Assembly: GCF_014643375.1 (NCBI RefSeq)
Contig: NZ_BMJJ01000006.1
Location: forward strand, 1-64,000
Direction of reading: 5' to 3'
Length of the DNA stretch: 64,000 nucleotides
Source of the DNA: Aureimonas glaciei
Lineage (GTDB): Bacteria > Pseudomonadota > Alphaproteobacteria > Rhizobiales > Rhizobiaceae
Part shown: positions 35,400 to 48,171 of the stretch, in pieces
How the letters are laid out: the number at the start of each line of letters is the position of its first letter
Position numbering within the stretch: position 1 is the first letter of the stretch
Translations under genes and position numbers: made by a program
The notes under the pieces: model-generated
What the model was told of the DNA's origin: nothing
The model's input: the letters and a program-made list of their open reading frames with translations, nothing else
Database searches by the model: none

Positions 35400-36818
35400 G
35401 TGACCAATAAGTTCTGGATCAGTACTGCATTGGCTGCCGCCGTTCTGTCCGGCGGCGTCGTCGACGCCATGGCCGAGTCCCTGACGGGGGCCCTGGCCCG
35501 TGCCTATCGAAACAATCAAAGCCTCAACATCGCGCGGGCCCAGCTGCGCGCGACCGATGAAAACGTGCCGCAAGCGAAGGCGGGGCTCCGGCCCACCGTC
35601 AGTGGCTCGGGCAATGCCACCTCGTCGAACTCGCGCACCACTTTCGGCGACAACATTGCGACCCAGCGCAACCGCGCCGGCCAGATCGGTTTCGGCATCA
35701 CCATCAGCCAGACCATTTTTGATGGGTTTCAGACTCCCAACAATGTCCGCTCTGCGGAAGCGACGGTGAAGGCTTCCCAGCAGAACCTCGCCAACACCGA
35801 ACAGAACACCCTCTACAACGCCGCCGCCGCCTACATGGATGTCCTGCGCGATCGGCAGATCTCCGGTCTGCGGCGGCAAAACCTCGCCTTCCTGCAGGAG
35901 CAGGTGAGGGCGGCGCGCGCCCGTTTCGACGTCGGCGAGGGAACCCGCACCGACGTCGCCCAGGCTGAGGCGGAGCAGGCGCTGGCGACGGCGCTCTTGA
36001 ACTCGGCCCTGGCTCAGGTCGCTTCCAGCGAGGCGACCTATCTCCAGATCGTCGGCGATGCGCCGAAGGATCTGGCGCCCGGCAAGGCGCCCTCCAAGCT
36101 TCTCCCTTCGTCGATCACCCAGGCTCTGGCGATCTCGCAGAAGGAACACCCGGCGATTCTCGCCACGCTCAACGCGGTCGACGCCGCCGCATTCCAGGTC
36201 AAGTCGGCCGAGGGTCAGTTGTTGCCGTCCGTCCGCCTGTCGGGCTCGGTCGACAATACCTATGGCCTCAGCGACACCAGTCCCAACAGCACCAGCCTTC
36301 CCGGCGTGGACGTCACCACCCAGAACGAGGTTTCGGCGACCGTTGGCGCCAGCCTGAGTATTCCGATCTACACCGGCGGCCTCGTCGAGTCGCAGGTTCG
36401 CCAGTTCAAGGAAGTGCTGGGTCAGCGGCAGATCGAGGTCGACAGCCAGCGCGACGCGGTGCGCGCGGCCGTCGCCACCACCTGGGCCGAACTGCAGGCT
36501 GCGCGGGCCAATGTGACCGGCTACAATGCCCAGGTCCGGGCGGCGCGCCTGGCGCTGGAAGGCATCATCGAAGAGCGCAATGTCGGCCAGCGGACCACGC
36601 TCGACGTGCTCAACGGCCAGGCCGATCTCATCTCGGGCCAGATCCTTCTGGTCGGAGCCCAGCGCGACGAGGTCGTCGCCAGCTATGCCCTCGCTTCGGC
36701 GATCGGGCGGCTGTCGGCCACCCGCCTGCAGCTCAACGTCGCGACCTACGAGCCGAAGGAGCACTACGAGGCCGTCAAGGACAAGTGGTTCGGCCTGCGC
36801 ACGCCAGACGGCCGCTGA
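35400..36818 (+). CDS. tolC: TolC-family outer membrane efflux/secretion channel
   Basis: A 472-residue protein with a signal peptide (residues 1-22, ending AMA) and two TolC repeats rich in coiled coil; RAARARFDVGEGTRTDVAQAEA and NVGQRTTLDVLNGQADL are the repeated helix motifs. It should form a trimeric outer membrane channel for type I secretion and multidrug efflux with unlinked inner membrane partners. The start is GTG 35400 with GGAG upstream. A terminator lies 80 bases after the stop. Confidence 0.94.
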   Translation: MTNKFWISTALAAAVLSGGVVDAMAESLTGALARAYRNNQSLNIARAQLRATDENVPQAKAGLRPTVSGSGNATSSNSRTTFGDNIATQRNRAGQIGFGITISQTIFDGFQTPNNVRSAEATVKASQQNLANTEQNTLYNAAAAYMDVLRDRQISGLRRQNLAFLQEQVRAARARFDVGEGTRTDVAQAEAEQALATALLNSALAQVASSEATYLQIVGDAPKDLAPGKAPSKLLPSSITQALAISQKEHPAILATLNAVDAAAFQVKSAEGQLLPSVRLSGSVDNTYGLSDTSPNSTSLPGVDVTTQNEVSATVGASLSIPIYTGGLVESQVRQFKEVLGQRQIEVDSQRDAVRAAVATTWAELQAARANVTGYNAQVRAARLALEGIIEERNVGQRTTLDVLNGQADLISGQILLVGAQRDEVVASYALASAIGRLSATRLQLNVATYEPKEHYEAVKDKWFGLRTPDGR

Positions 36819-36898
36819 GTGGCCCGATTCGAGGCGGCAGCGGGGGGCGAGAGGCGCCGCTCGCGGCAGCCAGTATCTCCTAGACCTTCTCTTCCAGT

Positions 36899-36921
36899 AG
36901 CCCGGCCCAGGCCGGGCTTTT
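36899..36921 (+). terminator. rho-independent terminator after tolC
   Basis: AGCCCGGC (36899-36906), loop CCAG, GCCGGGCT (36911-36918), then TTT. A compact textbook terminator. Confidence 0.88.
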
Positions 36922-37079
36922 GCCGTTGGGGGAAGGCGCGTCGCGCGAGTCCACTTCTTCTGGTGATAGCCGCCGATGGCGCCTCCCAGGGATTCATTCC
37001 GCTGATTTTTCGGTTTAGGCTCCACGCATGATTCGGCCGCTAGCGTTGCGGGTCCTCTCGAACATGCGGAAACTGACCG

Positions 37080-38102
37080 ATGAGCAATGCCAGTCCCCTC
37101 AAAGAGCCTTCGATGGACGAGATCCTGGCGTCGATCCGTCGGATCATCGAAAGCGGGGATGAGCGTCCCACTCCCGCCGTGCGCCCGCGCGCGGTCTCGG
37201 ACTCGCTGCGGGCCCGTCCCATGGCGGTGCCGACGGATGCCGCGCCGGGATCGCGGATGGCGCCCGGCGCCGGCGATTTCGCTGGAGTGCCGATGGCGGA
37301 TCCGGCTCCGGGGGCGGCCTTTGGCGACGCGGCGCAGCTAGGGGCGCGCCAGGCCGCCGAGGATGAGCCGGCCGGCACCGCCCGCAGTGGTCCGGACTGG
37401 TCGGCGCCGCTGACCGGTCTCGCCGACCTTTCCGCCAATGACCGGACGCTACCGGCGACGCGCACCGGCGTTTCCGACCGCGCATCGCCGCGGGTGACAC
37501 AGGCCGGAGCCGCCGAATTGGCGCGTGCGAAGCTCGAACCGCGCCCGGAGCCTGTCGCCCGGCGCCCGGTGGCCGCGGTGTCGCCGGTCGGCGGCGCTGC
37601 CATGGCCCTCGAGGGCCTGAGGCCGGCGAGCAGCGAATACCCGGCCCGCGTCGAGACCACGTCGCTTCCGGCCGCCAGTGTCGAGCAGCCCGCGCCCTAC
37701 GACTTCAACCTGGAATTCGACGAGGAGAGCTTTTCTTCCGAGCTGCGCGAGGAGGTCGTCTCCGTCTTTTCGCAGGCGGAAGTCCCGTTTGCCGAGGCGG
37801 CCGATGGACCTTCTGCCGAACGCGTCGGCGAACCCCCTGTCGCCCGCCAAGCCTCTGCGCCGCCTTCGCTGATCGCCGAGACCTCCTCGCTGATGTCCGA
37901 GGCCGCCGGGGCCCAGGTCGCCTCGGCCTTCGACGAACTGGCGCGGGCGATCCGCGAGGGCCAGATGAAGTCGATGGAGGAAATGGCCGGACACATGCTG
38001 CGCCCGATGCTGCAGGAATGGCTTGACGACAACCTGCCGCGCATCGTCGAGCGCCTCGTGCGCGAGGAGATCGAGCGCGTCGCCCGGGGCGGCCGCCGCT
38101 GA
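37080..38102 (+). CDS. popZ: PopZ-like polar organising protein (DUF2497)
   Basis: The 340-residue protein has the PopZ layout: a short N-terminal helix (KEPSMDEILASIRRIIES), a long acidic, proline-rich disordered middle, and a conserved C-terminal helical segment (MLQEWLDDNLPRIVERLVREEIERVA in the last 40 residues). PopZ builds a microdomain at the cell pole that anchors the chromosome origin through ParB and recruits cell-cycle factors. The middle is longer than in Caulobacter. The position between tolC and valS is typical for Rhizobiales. The ATG at 37080 begins the conserved helix region. Confidence 0.9.
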   Translation: MSNASPLKEPSMDEILASIRRIIESGDERPTPAVRPRAVSDSLRARPMAVPTDAAPGSRMAPGAGDFAGVPMADPAPGAAFGDAAQLGARQAAEDEPAGTARSGPDWSAPLTGLADLSANDRTLPATRTGVSDRASPRVTQAGAAELARAKLEPRPEPVARRPVAAVSPVGGAAMALEGLRPASSEYPARVETTSLPAASVEQPAPYDFNLEFDEESFSSELREEVVSVFSQAEVPFAEAADGPSAERVGEPPVARQASAPPSLIAETSSLMSEAAGAQVASAFDELARAIREGQMKSMEEMAGHMLRPMLQEWLDDNLPRIVERLVREEIERVARGGRR

Positions 38103-38265
38103 CCGCTTCCAGGGTTTTCTGCTGAGGCGTCGCACGGGCCGGGGCAAGCTTGTCGGTAGGGCGGGGTTTCCCGACTGCCTTGCGAGCGTCCGGTTTCGTT
38201 GACTTGGGCCAAGGCTTGGGCGAAACCCCGAGCCTGACGCTTCAAGCTTGCCATCGGACGCCATC

Positions 38266-41049
<2,784 letters not shown>

Positions 41050-41084
41050 CACAGATTCGTCACATTTATGCCACGCCTCCCGCC

Positions 41085-41120
41085 GGAAACCGCGGCCGAT
41101 CTCGATCGGCCGCGGTTTCC
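41085..41120 (+). terminator. terminator-like hairpin after valS
   Basis: GAAACCGCGGCCGATC (41086-41101) pairs perfectly with GATCGGCCGCGGTTTC (41104-41119), extended by one G-C pair. It is 36 bases after the valS stop. Confidence 0.75.
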
Positions 41121-41347
41121 GCCAGCCTGGCGTGGTGTCAGACCCGCCCGTTCGAAATCATACAAATCAAAGGTTTGTCCTGAACTCCTGCCGCCCTTCG
41201 TGCGTTCGCGCGAGATTTCCCGGCTGATCAGCCTGCCGCAAGCCGCAGATCGTTTGCTTGCACGGTCGGAAATCTCATTTACGTTTGCGTCAAAGGATCA
41301 GAAAAGATCCGGCCCCGAAGGGGGATGGTGAGGTGGGGGGAAAGAAC

Positions 41348-42652
41348 ATGAAGCGTTTCGCGAACTATTTTCTGGCCGGCGGCGCGCTGGCGCTGATGGC
41401 GGCGTCGTCGGCCCAGGCTGGCGGTTTTCAGCGCGGCTCCGCCGATACCGATATCCTTTTCGAGAAGGGCACCTTCTCGATGCGGTATGGCCTGACCTAC
41501 GTCGATCCGCAGCGCGGCTTTACATCGATCAACGGCCAGGGCGGCGACTTCGGTGACTACACCGGCGCCTATCAGATTCCCTCCGTCACCGTCGCCTTCG
41601 GTGGCGATGATTTCAGCTGCGCCGGCTCCTATGTCGAGAGCTTCGCGGCCGAGGCCGACTATACGGGCTCGCCCGGCGGCGCCCTGCCGCAGCAGGCGAG
41701 CAGCTTTGTCGGGACCGGCGGCAACATCGACGATTCCGACCGCACGAACCTCGCCACGGCGGCCAGTGTCTCGCGCACGCGCTCGCTCTCGTTCAAGTCG
41801 AACGAGTTCGGTGCGACCTGCCGCGTCAGCTACACCAACGATTACGGGCGCTTCAGCCTCCTCGGCGGCGTGATCGCCGAAGACTTCCATTTCGAGGGTT
41901 CGAGCTTCGGGACGACCTTCGGCGTCATCCCGGGCGTGGGTAAGATCCCCGTCGCCGCGACCCAGATCGACGTCGAGAGCGACGGCGGCTACAAGGCCGG
42001 CTACCGCATCGGCGCGGCCTACGAGATGCCCGAGATCGCCCTGCGCGTGCAGGCGGTCTACCGCTCCGAGATCAAGCATGACGACGTCGAGGGCGATGGC
42101 ACCGTGACCGTCCTGCAGTCCCTCGTCCCCGGTCTGCCGGCCGGTGCCGTGGTGCCGATCACCAGCTCCCTGAACGAGGCGATCAGCCCGCAGAGCCTGA
42201 CCATCAACGCTCAGACCGGCATCGCCGCCGATACGCTGCTTCTGGCCTCGTTCCGCTGGACCGACTGGTCGACCAACAAGTCCGTCATCAGCTCGATCAG
42301 CAATGCGAGCCTCGGCATCAGCTCCTCCAGCTACTCCCCCTACAACTGGGACGACGGCTATACGGCCAGCCTGGGAATCGGGCGCGCCTTCAACGACAAG
42401 ATCTCGGGCGTCGTCTCGCTGGGCTACGACAGCGGCGTCTCGACCGGGTCGGAAACTACCTACACCGATCTCTACACGGTCTCGGCGGGTCTTTCCGTGA
42501 AGCCGGAAAACTGGGCCGAAATTCGCCTCGGCGGCCTCATCGGCTTCTGGAGCAGCGGTTCGCAGAGCGTCGATGAAGGCGCCTATTTCAACGGCGAGGT
42601 CGGCGACGACATGGTCTACGCGGGCAGCGCCTCGCTGAAACTGTCGTTCTAA
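41348..42652 (+). CDS. FadL/OmpP1-family outer membrane transport protein
   Basis: A 434-residue beta-barrel protein with a signal peptide (cleaved after SSAQA) and the family opening GGFQRGSADTDILFE. Repeated tyrosine-rich strand patterns and a C-terminal SASLKLSF ending in Phe fit outer membrane insertion by BAM. FadL proteins let fatty acids and other hydrophobic compounds through the outer membrane; the actual substrate is unknown. G-rich GGTGGGGGGAAAG precedes the ATG. About 295 bases of leader separate it from valS. Confidence 0.88.
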   Translation: MKRFANYFLAGGALALMAASSAQAGGFQRGSADTDILFEKGTFSMRYGLTYVDPQRGFTSINGQGGDFGDYTGAYQIPSVTVAFGGDDFSCAGSYVESFAAEADYTGSPGGALPQQASSFVGTGGNIDDSDRTNLATAASVSRTRSLSFKSNEFGATCRVSYTNDYGRFSLLGGVIAEDFHFEGSSFGTTFGVIPGVGKIPVAATQIDVESDGGYKAGYRIGAAYEMPEIALRVQAVYRSEIKHDDVEGDGTVTVLQSLVPGLPAGAVVPITSSLNEAISPQSLTINAQTGIAADTLLLASFRWTDWSTNKSVISSISNASLGISSSSYSPYNWDDGYTASLGIGRAFNDKISGVVSLGYDSGVSTGSETTYTDLYTVSAGLSVKPENWAEIRLGGLIGFWSSGSQSVDEGAYFNGEVGDDMVYAGSASLKLSF

Positions 42653-42673
42653 GCAGCAGCAAACGCTTTGTTC

Positions 42674-42704
42674 AAAGGCGCGTCCGTCAGGGCGCGCCTT
42701 TGTC
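42674..42704 (+). terminator. terminator after the FadL-like gene
   Basis: AAAGGCGCG (42674-42682) pairs with CGCGCCTTT (42693-42701); the T's of the arm are followed by GTCG. It is about 20 bases after the stop. Confidence 0.75.
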
Positions 42705-42920
42705 GTTCGGCAACAGCGGTTTAGAGCGGGCCTCCGGCGCGCCGGAAACTTTGTGCCCATCTCGCAACACTATGGCAATCTTGCACTGAGCATACTCGCC
42801 TTTGGCGACAAAGCCGCTGTGCCGCCATAAAGGACGTCCAACCAGCTGTCACCGCGGGGGACGTGGAGACGGTCGATGCGGGGGCATCGACCGAGGCAGC
42901 AGGTGAGGGGTATTCGGCGC

Positions 42921-44636
42921 GTGAAATTCGACAAAGGCAGACTGCCCAGCCGCCACGTCACGGAGGGCCCATCGCGGGCGCCGCACCGGTCGTATCTCTA
43001 TGCCATGGGCCTTACGCGCGAAGAGATCCACCAGCCGCTCGTCGGCGTCGCCAGCTGCTGGAACGAGGCGGCCCCCTGCAACATCTCGCTGATGCACCAG
43101 GCCCAGTTCGTGAAGAAGGGCGTCAGCGCTGCCGGCGGCACGCCGCGCGAGTTCTGCACCATCACGGTCACCGATGGCATCGCCATGGGCCATCAGGGCA
43201 TGAAGGCCTCGCTGGTCTCGCGCGAGGTCATCGCCGACTCGGTCGAGCTCACCATGCGCGGTCATTGCTACGACGCGATCGTCGGCCTTGCCGGCTGCGA
43301 CAAGTCCTTGCCGGGCATGATGATGGCGATGGTACGTCTCAACGTCCCCTCTGTTTTCATCTATGGCGGCTCGATCCTGCCCGGCACGTTTCGCGGCCGT
43401 CCGGTGACCGTCCAGGACGTCTTCGAGGCGGTAGGCCAGCACTCGGTCGGTGCGCTCGACGATGAAGGTCTCGACGAAATCGAGCGGGCGGCCTGTCCCG
43501 GTGCCGGTTCCTGCGGCGCCCAGTTCACCGCCAACACCATGGCGACGGTGGCCGAGGCCATCGGTCTGGCGCTGCCCTATTCCTGCGGCGCGCCGGCACC
43601 ATACGAAATTCGCGACCAGTTCAACTATGCCGCTGGCGAGAAGGTGATGGAGCTCATTGCCAAGAACATTCGGCCTCGCGATATCGTGACCCGCAAGGCG
43701 CTGGAAAATGCCGCGGCCGTGGTCGCCGCCTCCGGCGGATCTACCAATGCCGCCCTGCACTTGCCCGCGATCGCGCATGAGTGCGGCATCGAATTCGATC
43801 TTTTCGACGTGGCTGAAATCTTCAAGCGCACTCCCTACATCGCGGACCTGAAGCCGGGCGGCAAATACGTCGCCAAGGACATGTTCGAGGCGGGTGGCAT
43901 CCCGTTGCTGATGAAGACCTTGTTCGACAATGGGTTCCTGCATGGAGACTGCATGACGGTCACCGGCCGGACTCTGGCCGAGAACATGGACAGGATCGCC
44001 TGGAACCCGGACCAGGACGTCGTCTATCCCGCCGACCGGCCGATCACGGTCACCGGCGGCGTCGTCGGCCTCAAGGGCAATCTCGCGCCCGACGGCGCCA
44101 TCGTGAAGGTCGCCGGCATGGGCCATCTGACCTTTTCGGGTCCGGCCCGCTGCTTCGATTCCGAAGAGGCGTGCTTCGAGGCGGTGTCGACCAAAGCCTA
44201 TGCCGAAGGCGACGTCTTCGTCATCCGATACGAGGGGCCGCGCGGCGGACCGGGCATGCGCGAAATGCTCTCGACCACCGCCGCGCTTTACGGCCAGGGC
44301 ATGGGTGACAAGGTGGCGCTGATCACCGACGGGCGCTTCTCCGGCGCGACCCGCGGCTTCTGCGTCGGCCATGTCGGCCCGGAAGCGGCCGTCGGCGGGC
44401 CGATCGCGCTCCTGCGCGACGGCGACATCATCGATCTCGACGCCGTCGCCGGCACGCTCGCCGTGCGCCTGTCCGAGGCGGAACTGGCCGAGCGGCGGGC
44501 GGCGTGGCGCCCGCGGGCCACGGACTACGCCTCCGGGGCGATCTGGAAATATGCCGAACAGGTGGGCTCCGCGCGCAAGGGCGCCGTCACCCATCCCGGC
44601 GGCGCTATGGAAAAGCATTGCTATGCTGATGTTTGA
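42921..44636 (+). CDS. ilvD: dihydroxy-acid dehydratase
   Basis: A 571-residue iron-sulfur enzyme that dehydrates dihydroxy acids to 2-keto acids in valine and isoleucine synthesis. The cluster cysteines are in [22 protein letters not shown] and [15 protein letters not shown]. The GTG at 42921 ([13 protein letters not shown]) fits the family N-terminus and has AGGGG about 10 bases upstream; the frame is open to 42876. Together with ilvA in this window it serves branched-chain synthesis, though the genes are far apart. The next gene overlaps its end. Confidence 0.95.
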   Translation: MKFDKGRLPSRHVTEGPSRAPHRSYLYAMGLTREEIHQPLVGVASCWNEAAPCNISLMHQAQFVKKGVSAAGGTPREFCTITVTDGIAMGHQGMKASLVSREVIADSVELTMRGHCYDAIVGLAGCDKSLPGMMMAMVRLNVPSVFIYGGSILPGTFRGRPVTVQDVFEAVGQHSVGALDDEGLDEIERAACPGAGSCGAQFTANTMATVAEAIGLALPYSCGAPAPYEIRDQFNYAAGEKVMELIAKNIRPRDIVTRKALENAAAVVAASGGSTNAALHLPAIAHECGIEFDLFDVAEIFKRTPYIADLKPGGKYVAKDMFEAGGIPLLMKTLFDNGFLHGDCMTVTGRTLAENMDRIAWNPDQDVVYPADRPITVTGGVVGLKGNLAPDGAIVKVAGMGHLTFSGPARCFDSEEACFEAVSTKAYAEGDVFVIRYEGPRGGPGMREMLSTTAALYGQGMGDKVALITDGRFSGATRGFCVGHVGPEAAVGGPIALLRDGDIIDLDAVAGTLAVRLSEAELAERRAAWRPRATDYASGAIWKYAEQVGSARKGAVTHPGGAMEKHCYADV

Positions 44637-45468
44637 CATGATTTCTCTGCGGGCCGCCAAAGCGGTCGTTCTCTCTGCCCTGACCGTTTCCACCGCGAGC
44701 TTCGCGCTGGCCGGACCGTCCTATGCGCTCGACCCGTCGACCATCGTGACGCCCGAGGCCGGGCCGATGGAGCTCTTCAGCATGGGCTTCAAGGCCTATC
44801 AGCGCGGCGAGAAGACCGAGGCGCTCGAGGCCCTGCGCTACGCCGCCGACAAGGGCCATCCGGGCGCGCGCTGGAAGCTCGGCCGCATGTATGCCGAAGG
44901 CGACGGCGTGCCGAAGAACGACTACGAGGCCTTCAAGATCTTCGGCGAGATCATCAATGCCGAGCAGGACGACACCTCGACCTCGCCCAATGCCGCCTAT
45001 GTCGCGAGCTCCGTCACCGCCCTTGGCGACTACATGCGCACCGGCATTCCCGATTCGCCGGTGACCGTCGACCTCCTGCAGGCCCGCCAGCTGTATTTCC
45101 ACGCCGCGTCGATCTTCGGGGATCCGCGCGCGCAGTTCCAGCTCGGCCGCATGCTGCTGAATGGCGAAGGCGGCCGGGCCAACGCCCGGCAGGCCGCGCG
45201 CTGGCTGAAGCTGTCCGCCGAAAAGGGCAATGTCGGCGCCGAGGCGCTGCTGGGGCATCTCTTGTTCGACGGGGAAAAGATCGGCCTGCGCCCGGAGCCC
45301 GCGCGGGGCCTGGCGATGCTGACCATCGCGATCAAGCGCGCCGGGGCAAGCGACCAGTCCTGGATCCGCCCGCTGCAGGAAGAGGCGTTCTCGCTCGCCT
45401 CCGAGGCCGACCGTCGCACGGCCTTGGCCTATGCCGAAAGCAAGGGCGCGGTGTTCGCCGGCAACTGA
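44623..45468 (+). CDS. ExoR-like SEL1-repeat periplasmic protein
   Basis: A 281-residue protein with a signal peptide and SEL1/TPR repeats ([27 protein letters not shown]; short units at about 55-200). Architecture and length fit ExoR, the periplasmic inhibitor of the ExoS-ChvI two-component system controlling exopolysaccharide and motility in Rhizobiales. Three in-frame ATGs compete (44623, 44629, 44638); the first two lie inside the end of ilvD, so translation may be coupled to ilvD. ExoR identity is by architecture only, since SEL1 proteins are numerous. Confidence 0.65.
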   Translation: MLMFDMISLRAAKAVVLSALTVSTASFALAGPSYALDPSTIVTPEAGPMELFSMGFKAYQRGEKTEALEALRYAADKGHPGARWKLGRMYAEGDGVPKNDYEAFKIFGEIINAEQDDTSTSPNAAYVASSVTALGDYMRTGIPDSPVTVDLLQARQLYFHAASIFGDPRAQFQLGRMLLNGEGGRANARQAARWLKLSAEKGNVGAEALLGHLLFDGEKIGLRPEPARGLAMLTIAIKRAGASDQSWIRPLQEEAFSLASEADRRTALAYAESKGAVFAGN

Positions 45469-45547
45469 CGCTGCCGCCGGCCCCTCGACCGTGGCGTGCG
45501 GCGCAGCGAAGGGCGGCGGCTGACCGGCGCCCTCGGGCCGCCGGTGG

Positions 45548-46330
45548 CTATGCCGCCAGCTGGATCATGATCGGAACGTGGTCCGAGGGTTTCTCCCAGG
45601 CGCGCACATGGCTGTCGATGCCGACCGAGGCGAGCCGGCCCGCCGCTTCCGGCGACAGCAGCAGGTGGTCGATGCGGATGCCGTTGTTCTTCTGCCAGGC
45701 GCCGGCCTGATAATCCCAGAAGGTGTAGATGCCGGCGTCGCTCGTGGTCGCCCGCAGCGCATCGGTCAGGCCGAGATGCTGCAGCCGCCGCCAGGCGTTG
45801 CGGCTCTCCGGCTGGAACAGCGCGTCGCCGAGCCAGGCCTGCGGAAATTTCACGTCCTCGGGCTCCGGAATGACGTTGAAGTCGCCGGCGAGGACGAGAT
45901 CGCTCTCGTCGTCCAGGAGATGGCGGGCATGCGCTTCCAGCCGGGCCATCCAACGCAGCTTGTAGTCGAATTTCTCCGTGCCGAGCGGGTTGCCGTTCGG
46001 CAGGTAGATCGACGCGACGCGCAGCGTGCGCGGGCCGATCTTCCAAACGCCTTCGATGAAGCGCGACTGCTCGTCGCTGTCGTCCCCGGGCAGCCCGCGC
46101 GAGACGTCCGCCGGCGGAACCTTGCAGAGCAGGGCGACGCCGTTGAAGCCCTTCTGCCCATGCGTCTCGACGTGATAGCCGAGCGCCTCGATCGCGGCCC
46201 GCGGAAAACCCTCGTCGACGCTCTTGATCTCCTGCAGGCAGACGATGTCCGGCGAGCGTTCGGTCAGCCAGGCGACGAGCACCTCGATCCGCGCCTTGAT
46301 GCCGTTGATGTTCCAGGTGGCGATGATCAT
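45548..46330 (-). CDS. xthA: exodeoxyribonuclease III (AP endonuclease)
   Basis: A 260-residue Mg-dependent enzyme that cuts DNA at abasic sites in base excision repair. Motifs: IATWNINGIKAR at the start, LQEIK (metal Glu), AGDFNVIPEPED and RIDHLLLS, and the catalytic SDHVPI near the end. It follows the ErpA-like gene by 8 bases on the same strand, so the two are co-transcribed. Its 3' end converges with the ExoR-like gene. Confidence 0.95.
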   Translation of the reverse strand: MIIATWNINGIKARIEVLVAWLTERSPDIVCLQEIKSVDEGFPRAAIEALGYHVETHGQKGFNGVALLCKVPPADVSRGLPGDDSDEQSRFIEGVWKIGPRTLRVASIYLPNGNPLGTEKFDYKLRWMARLEAHARHLLDDESDLVLAGDFNVIPEPEDVKFPQAWLGDALFQPESRNAWRRLQHLGLTDALRATTSDAGIYTFWDYQAGAWQKNNGIRIDHLLLSPEAAGRLASVGIDSHVRAWEKPSDHVPIMIQLAA

Positions 46331-46338
46331 GCGGGGCG

Positions 46339-46686
46339 TCAGACCGAAAAGCTGGTGCCGCAGCCGCAAGCGGCGACGGCGTTGGGATTGCGGATCTGGA
46401 ACGACTGGCCCATCAGGTCGTCGACGAAGTCGACCACGGAACCATCGAGATAGGGCAGGGACACCTGGTCGATCAGGACGGTGGCGCCGTCCTTCTCGAT
46501 GACGATGTCGTCCGTCTCGGCGCCCTCGGCGAGATCGTATTTGTAGGAGAAGCCGGAGCATCCCCCGCCTTCCACCGAAATGCGCAGGGCGTGGCTGCCC
46601 GAACTCTTGGCGACGATCGCCGCGATGCGGCGCGCGGCGGCATCCGAGACGGTGACGGCGATGGTCGGCGCGATGGTCTGGCTCAT
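46339..46686 (-). CDS. erpA: A-type iron-sulfur cluster insertion protein (ErpA/IscA-like)
   Basis: A 115-residue HesB/IscA-family carrier that delivers Fe-S clusters to client enzymes such as those for isoprenoid synthesis. The three cluster cysteines are Cys43 (GGGCSGF) and Cys107/Cys109 (CGCG). Single-gene context outside isc/suf operons and the VAACGCGTSFSV tail favour ErpA. It is the first gene of a two-gene unit with xthA and is divergent from dgt. Confidence 0.88.
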   Translation of the reverse strand: MSQTIAPTIAVTVSDAAARRIAAIVAKSSGSHALRISVEGGGCSGFSYKYDLAEGAETDDIVIEKDGATVLIDQVSLPYLDGSVVDFVDDLMGQSFQIRNPNAVAACGCGTSFSV

Positions 46687-46852
46687 GGTCGGCTCCGCGG
46701 CTGCGGCGGGTTGGACGCCCGCGGCGACCGCCTCTGCTTGTTGAAATCCGATCCTTTAAGTATGCAGTCGCGGCAGGCCGGTCAATGCGGCGATCGTCAC
46801 CCTCGGCCGTTGCGGCCGCCGGGCCGATTCCACCACCAAAAATGCAGGGCCG

Positions 46853-48067
46853 ATGACGGAATTTTCAGGCGAGGCGATCGGCAGGGGCGGGACGGGACGG
46901 GCGGTCTTCGCCGTCGACGCCGCACACTCGCGCGGACGGTTTTCGCCGGAAGCCGACAGCCCGACGCGCACGCCCTACCAGCGCGACCGCGACCGCATCG
47001 TCCATTCCACCGCCTTTCGCCGGCTGAAGCACAAGACGCAGGTCTTCATCGCCTATGAGGGCGATCATTTCCGCACACGCCTGACGCACACGATCGAGGT
47101 CTCGCAGATCGCCCGTGCCTTCGCCCGCGCCTTCCGGCTGGACGAGGACCTCACCGAGGCCGTGGCGCTGGTCCACGATTTCGGCCACACGCCCTTCGGC
47201 CATGCCGGCGAGCGGGCGCTCGACGAGAAGATGCGCAGCTTCGGCGGCTTCGACCACAATGCCCAGGCGCTGCGCATCGTCACCGCGCTGGAGCGGCACT
47301 ATGCCGAGTTCGATGGGCTGAACCTTTCCTGGGAAACGCTGGAGGGCCTCGTCAAGCACAACGGGCCGCTGCGCGGGCCGCATGCGACGCCGGGCGCCGT
47401 CCTGCCCCGGCCGATCCGCGACTTCGACGCGCTGTTTCCGCTCGACCTCCACACCTTCGCCAGCCTCGAGGCGCAGTGCGCCGCGATCGCCGACGACATC
47501 GCCTACGACACGCACGATCTGGACGACGGCTTGCGCGCCGGGTTGATCGACATCGCGGACCTCGCCGAGCTCAGTCTGGCCGGCGACATCCTGCGCGAGG
47601 TCACGGCCGCCTATCCCGGTCTCGAACGCTCCCGGCTGATCCACGAAATCATGCGCCGGCACATCACCCGCATGGTCGAGGACGTGATCCGCACCACCGC
47701 GGCCAACCTCAGTGCCTGCGCGCCCGATGATGCCGACGCCGTCCGCGCGCAGGACCGCGCGCTCGTCGCCTTCTCGCCGGCGATGCGAGCGGCGGAGGCC
47801 GAGACCAAGCGGTTCTTGTTCGCGCGCGTCTATCGCAGCCCGTCGATCATGCGGGTGATGAACCGCGCGGAGACGGTCGTTGCCGACCTGTTCGACCGCT
47901 ATCTCGGCGAACCGGCCGAGATGGGCGGGGCGTGGAGCGACGCCATGGCCCAGCTCGGGACGGAAAAGCGGGCGCGCCACGTCGCCGACTATCTCTCCGG
48001 CATGACCGACAGCTACGCCCTCGGCGAGCACCGCCGCCTGTTTGACGCCACCCCGGATTTGCGTTAG
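46853..48067 (+). CDS. dgt: deoxyguanosinetriphosphate triphosphohydrolase-like protein
   Basis: A 404-residue HD-domain hydrolase that removes triphosphate from dNTPs. The HD residues are His79 ([12 protein letters not shown]) and His108-Asp109 ([16 protein letters not shown]). The shorter length relative to E. coli Dgt (about 505) is normal for the alphaproteobacterial type II dGTPase-like group. Such enzymes trim dNTP pools, and in some bacteria they limit phage replication, though nothing here suggests a dedicated defence role. argS follows after about 105 bases. Confidence 0.93.
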   Translation: MTEFSGEAIGRGGTGRAVFAVDAAHSRGRFSPEADSPTRTPYQRDRDRIVHSTAFRRLKHKTQVFIAYEGDHFRTRLTHTIEVSQIARAFARAFRLDEDLTEAVALVHDFGHTPFGHAGERALDEKMRSFGGFDHNAQALRIVTALERHYAEFDGLNLSWETLEGLVKHNGPLRGPHATPGAVLPRPIRDFDALFPLDLHTFASLEAQCAAIADDIAYDTHDLDDGLRAGLIDIADLAELSLAGDILREVTAAYPGLERSRLIHEIMRRHITRMVEDVIRTTAANLSACAPDDADAVRAQDRALVAFSPAMRAAEAETKRFLFARVYRSPSIMRVMNRAETVVADLFDRYLGEPAEMGGAWSDAMAQLGTEKRARHVADYLSGMTDSYALGEHRRLFDATPDLR

Positions 48068-48171
48068 GCGCGCCGATCCACCTGAAGAAGACGCGCCGCG
48101 CCCCCTGGCGCCCCGCGACCGCCGCTGCGCCGCAAGGCGCCATCCGGCCGAGAGCTTTCGGAAAGACCGCC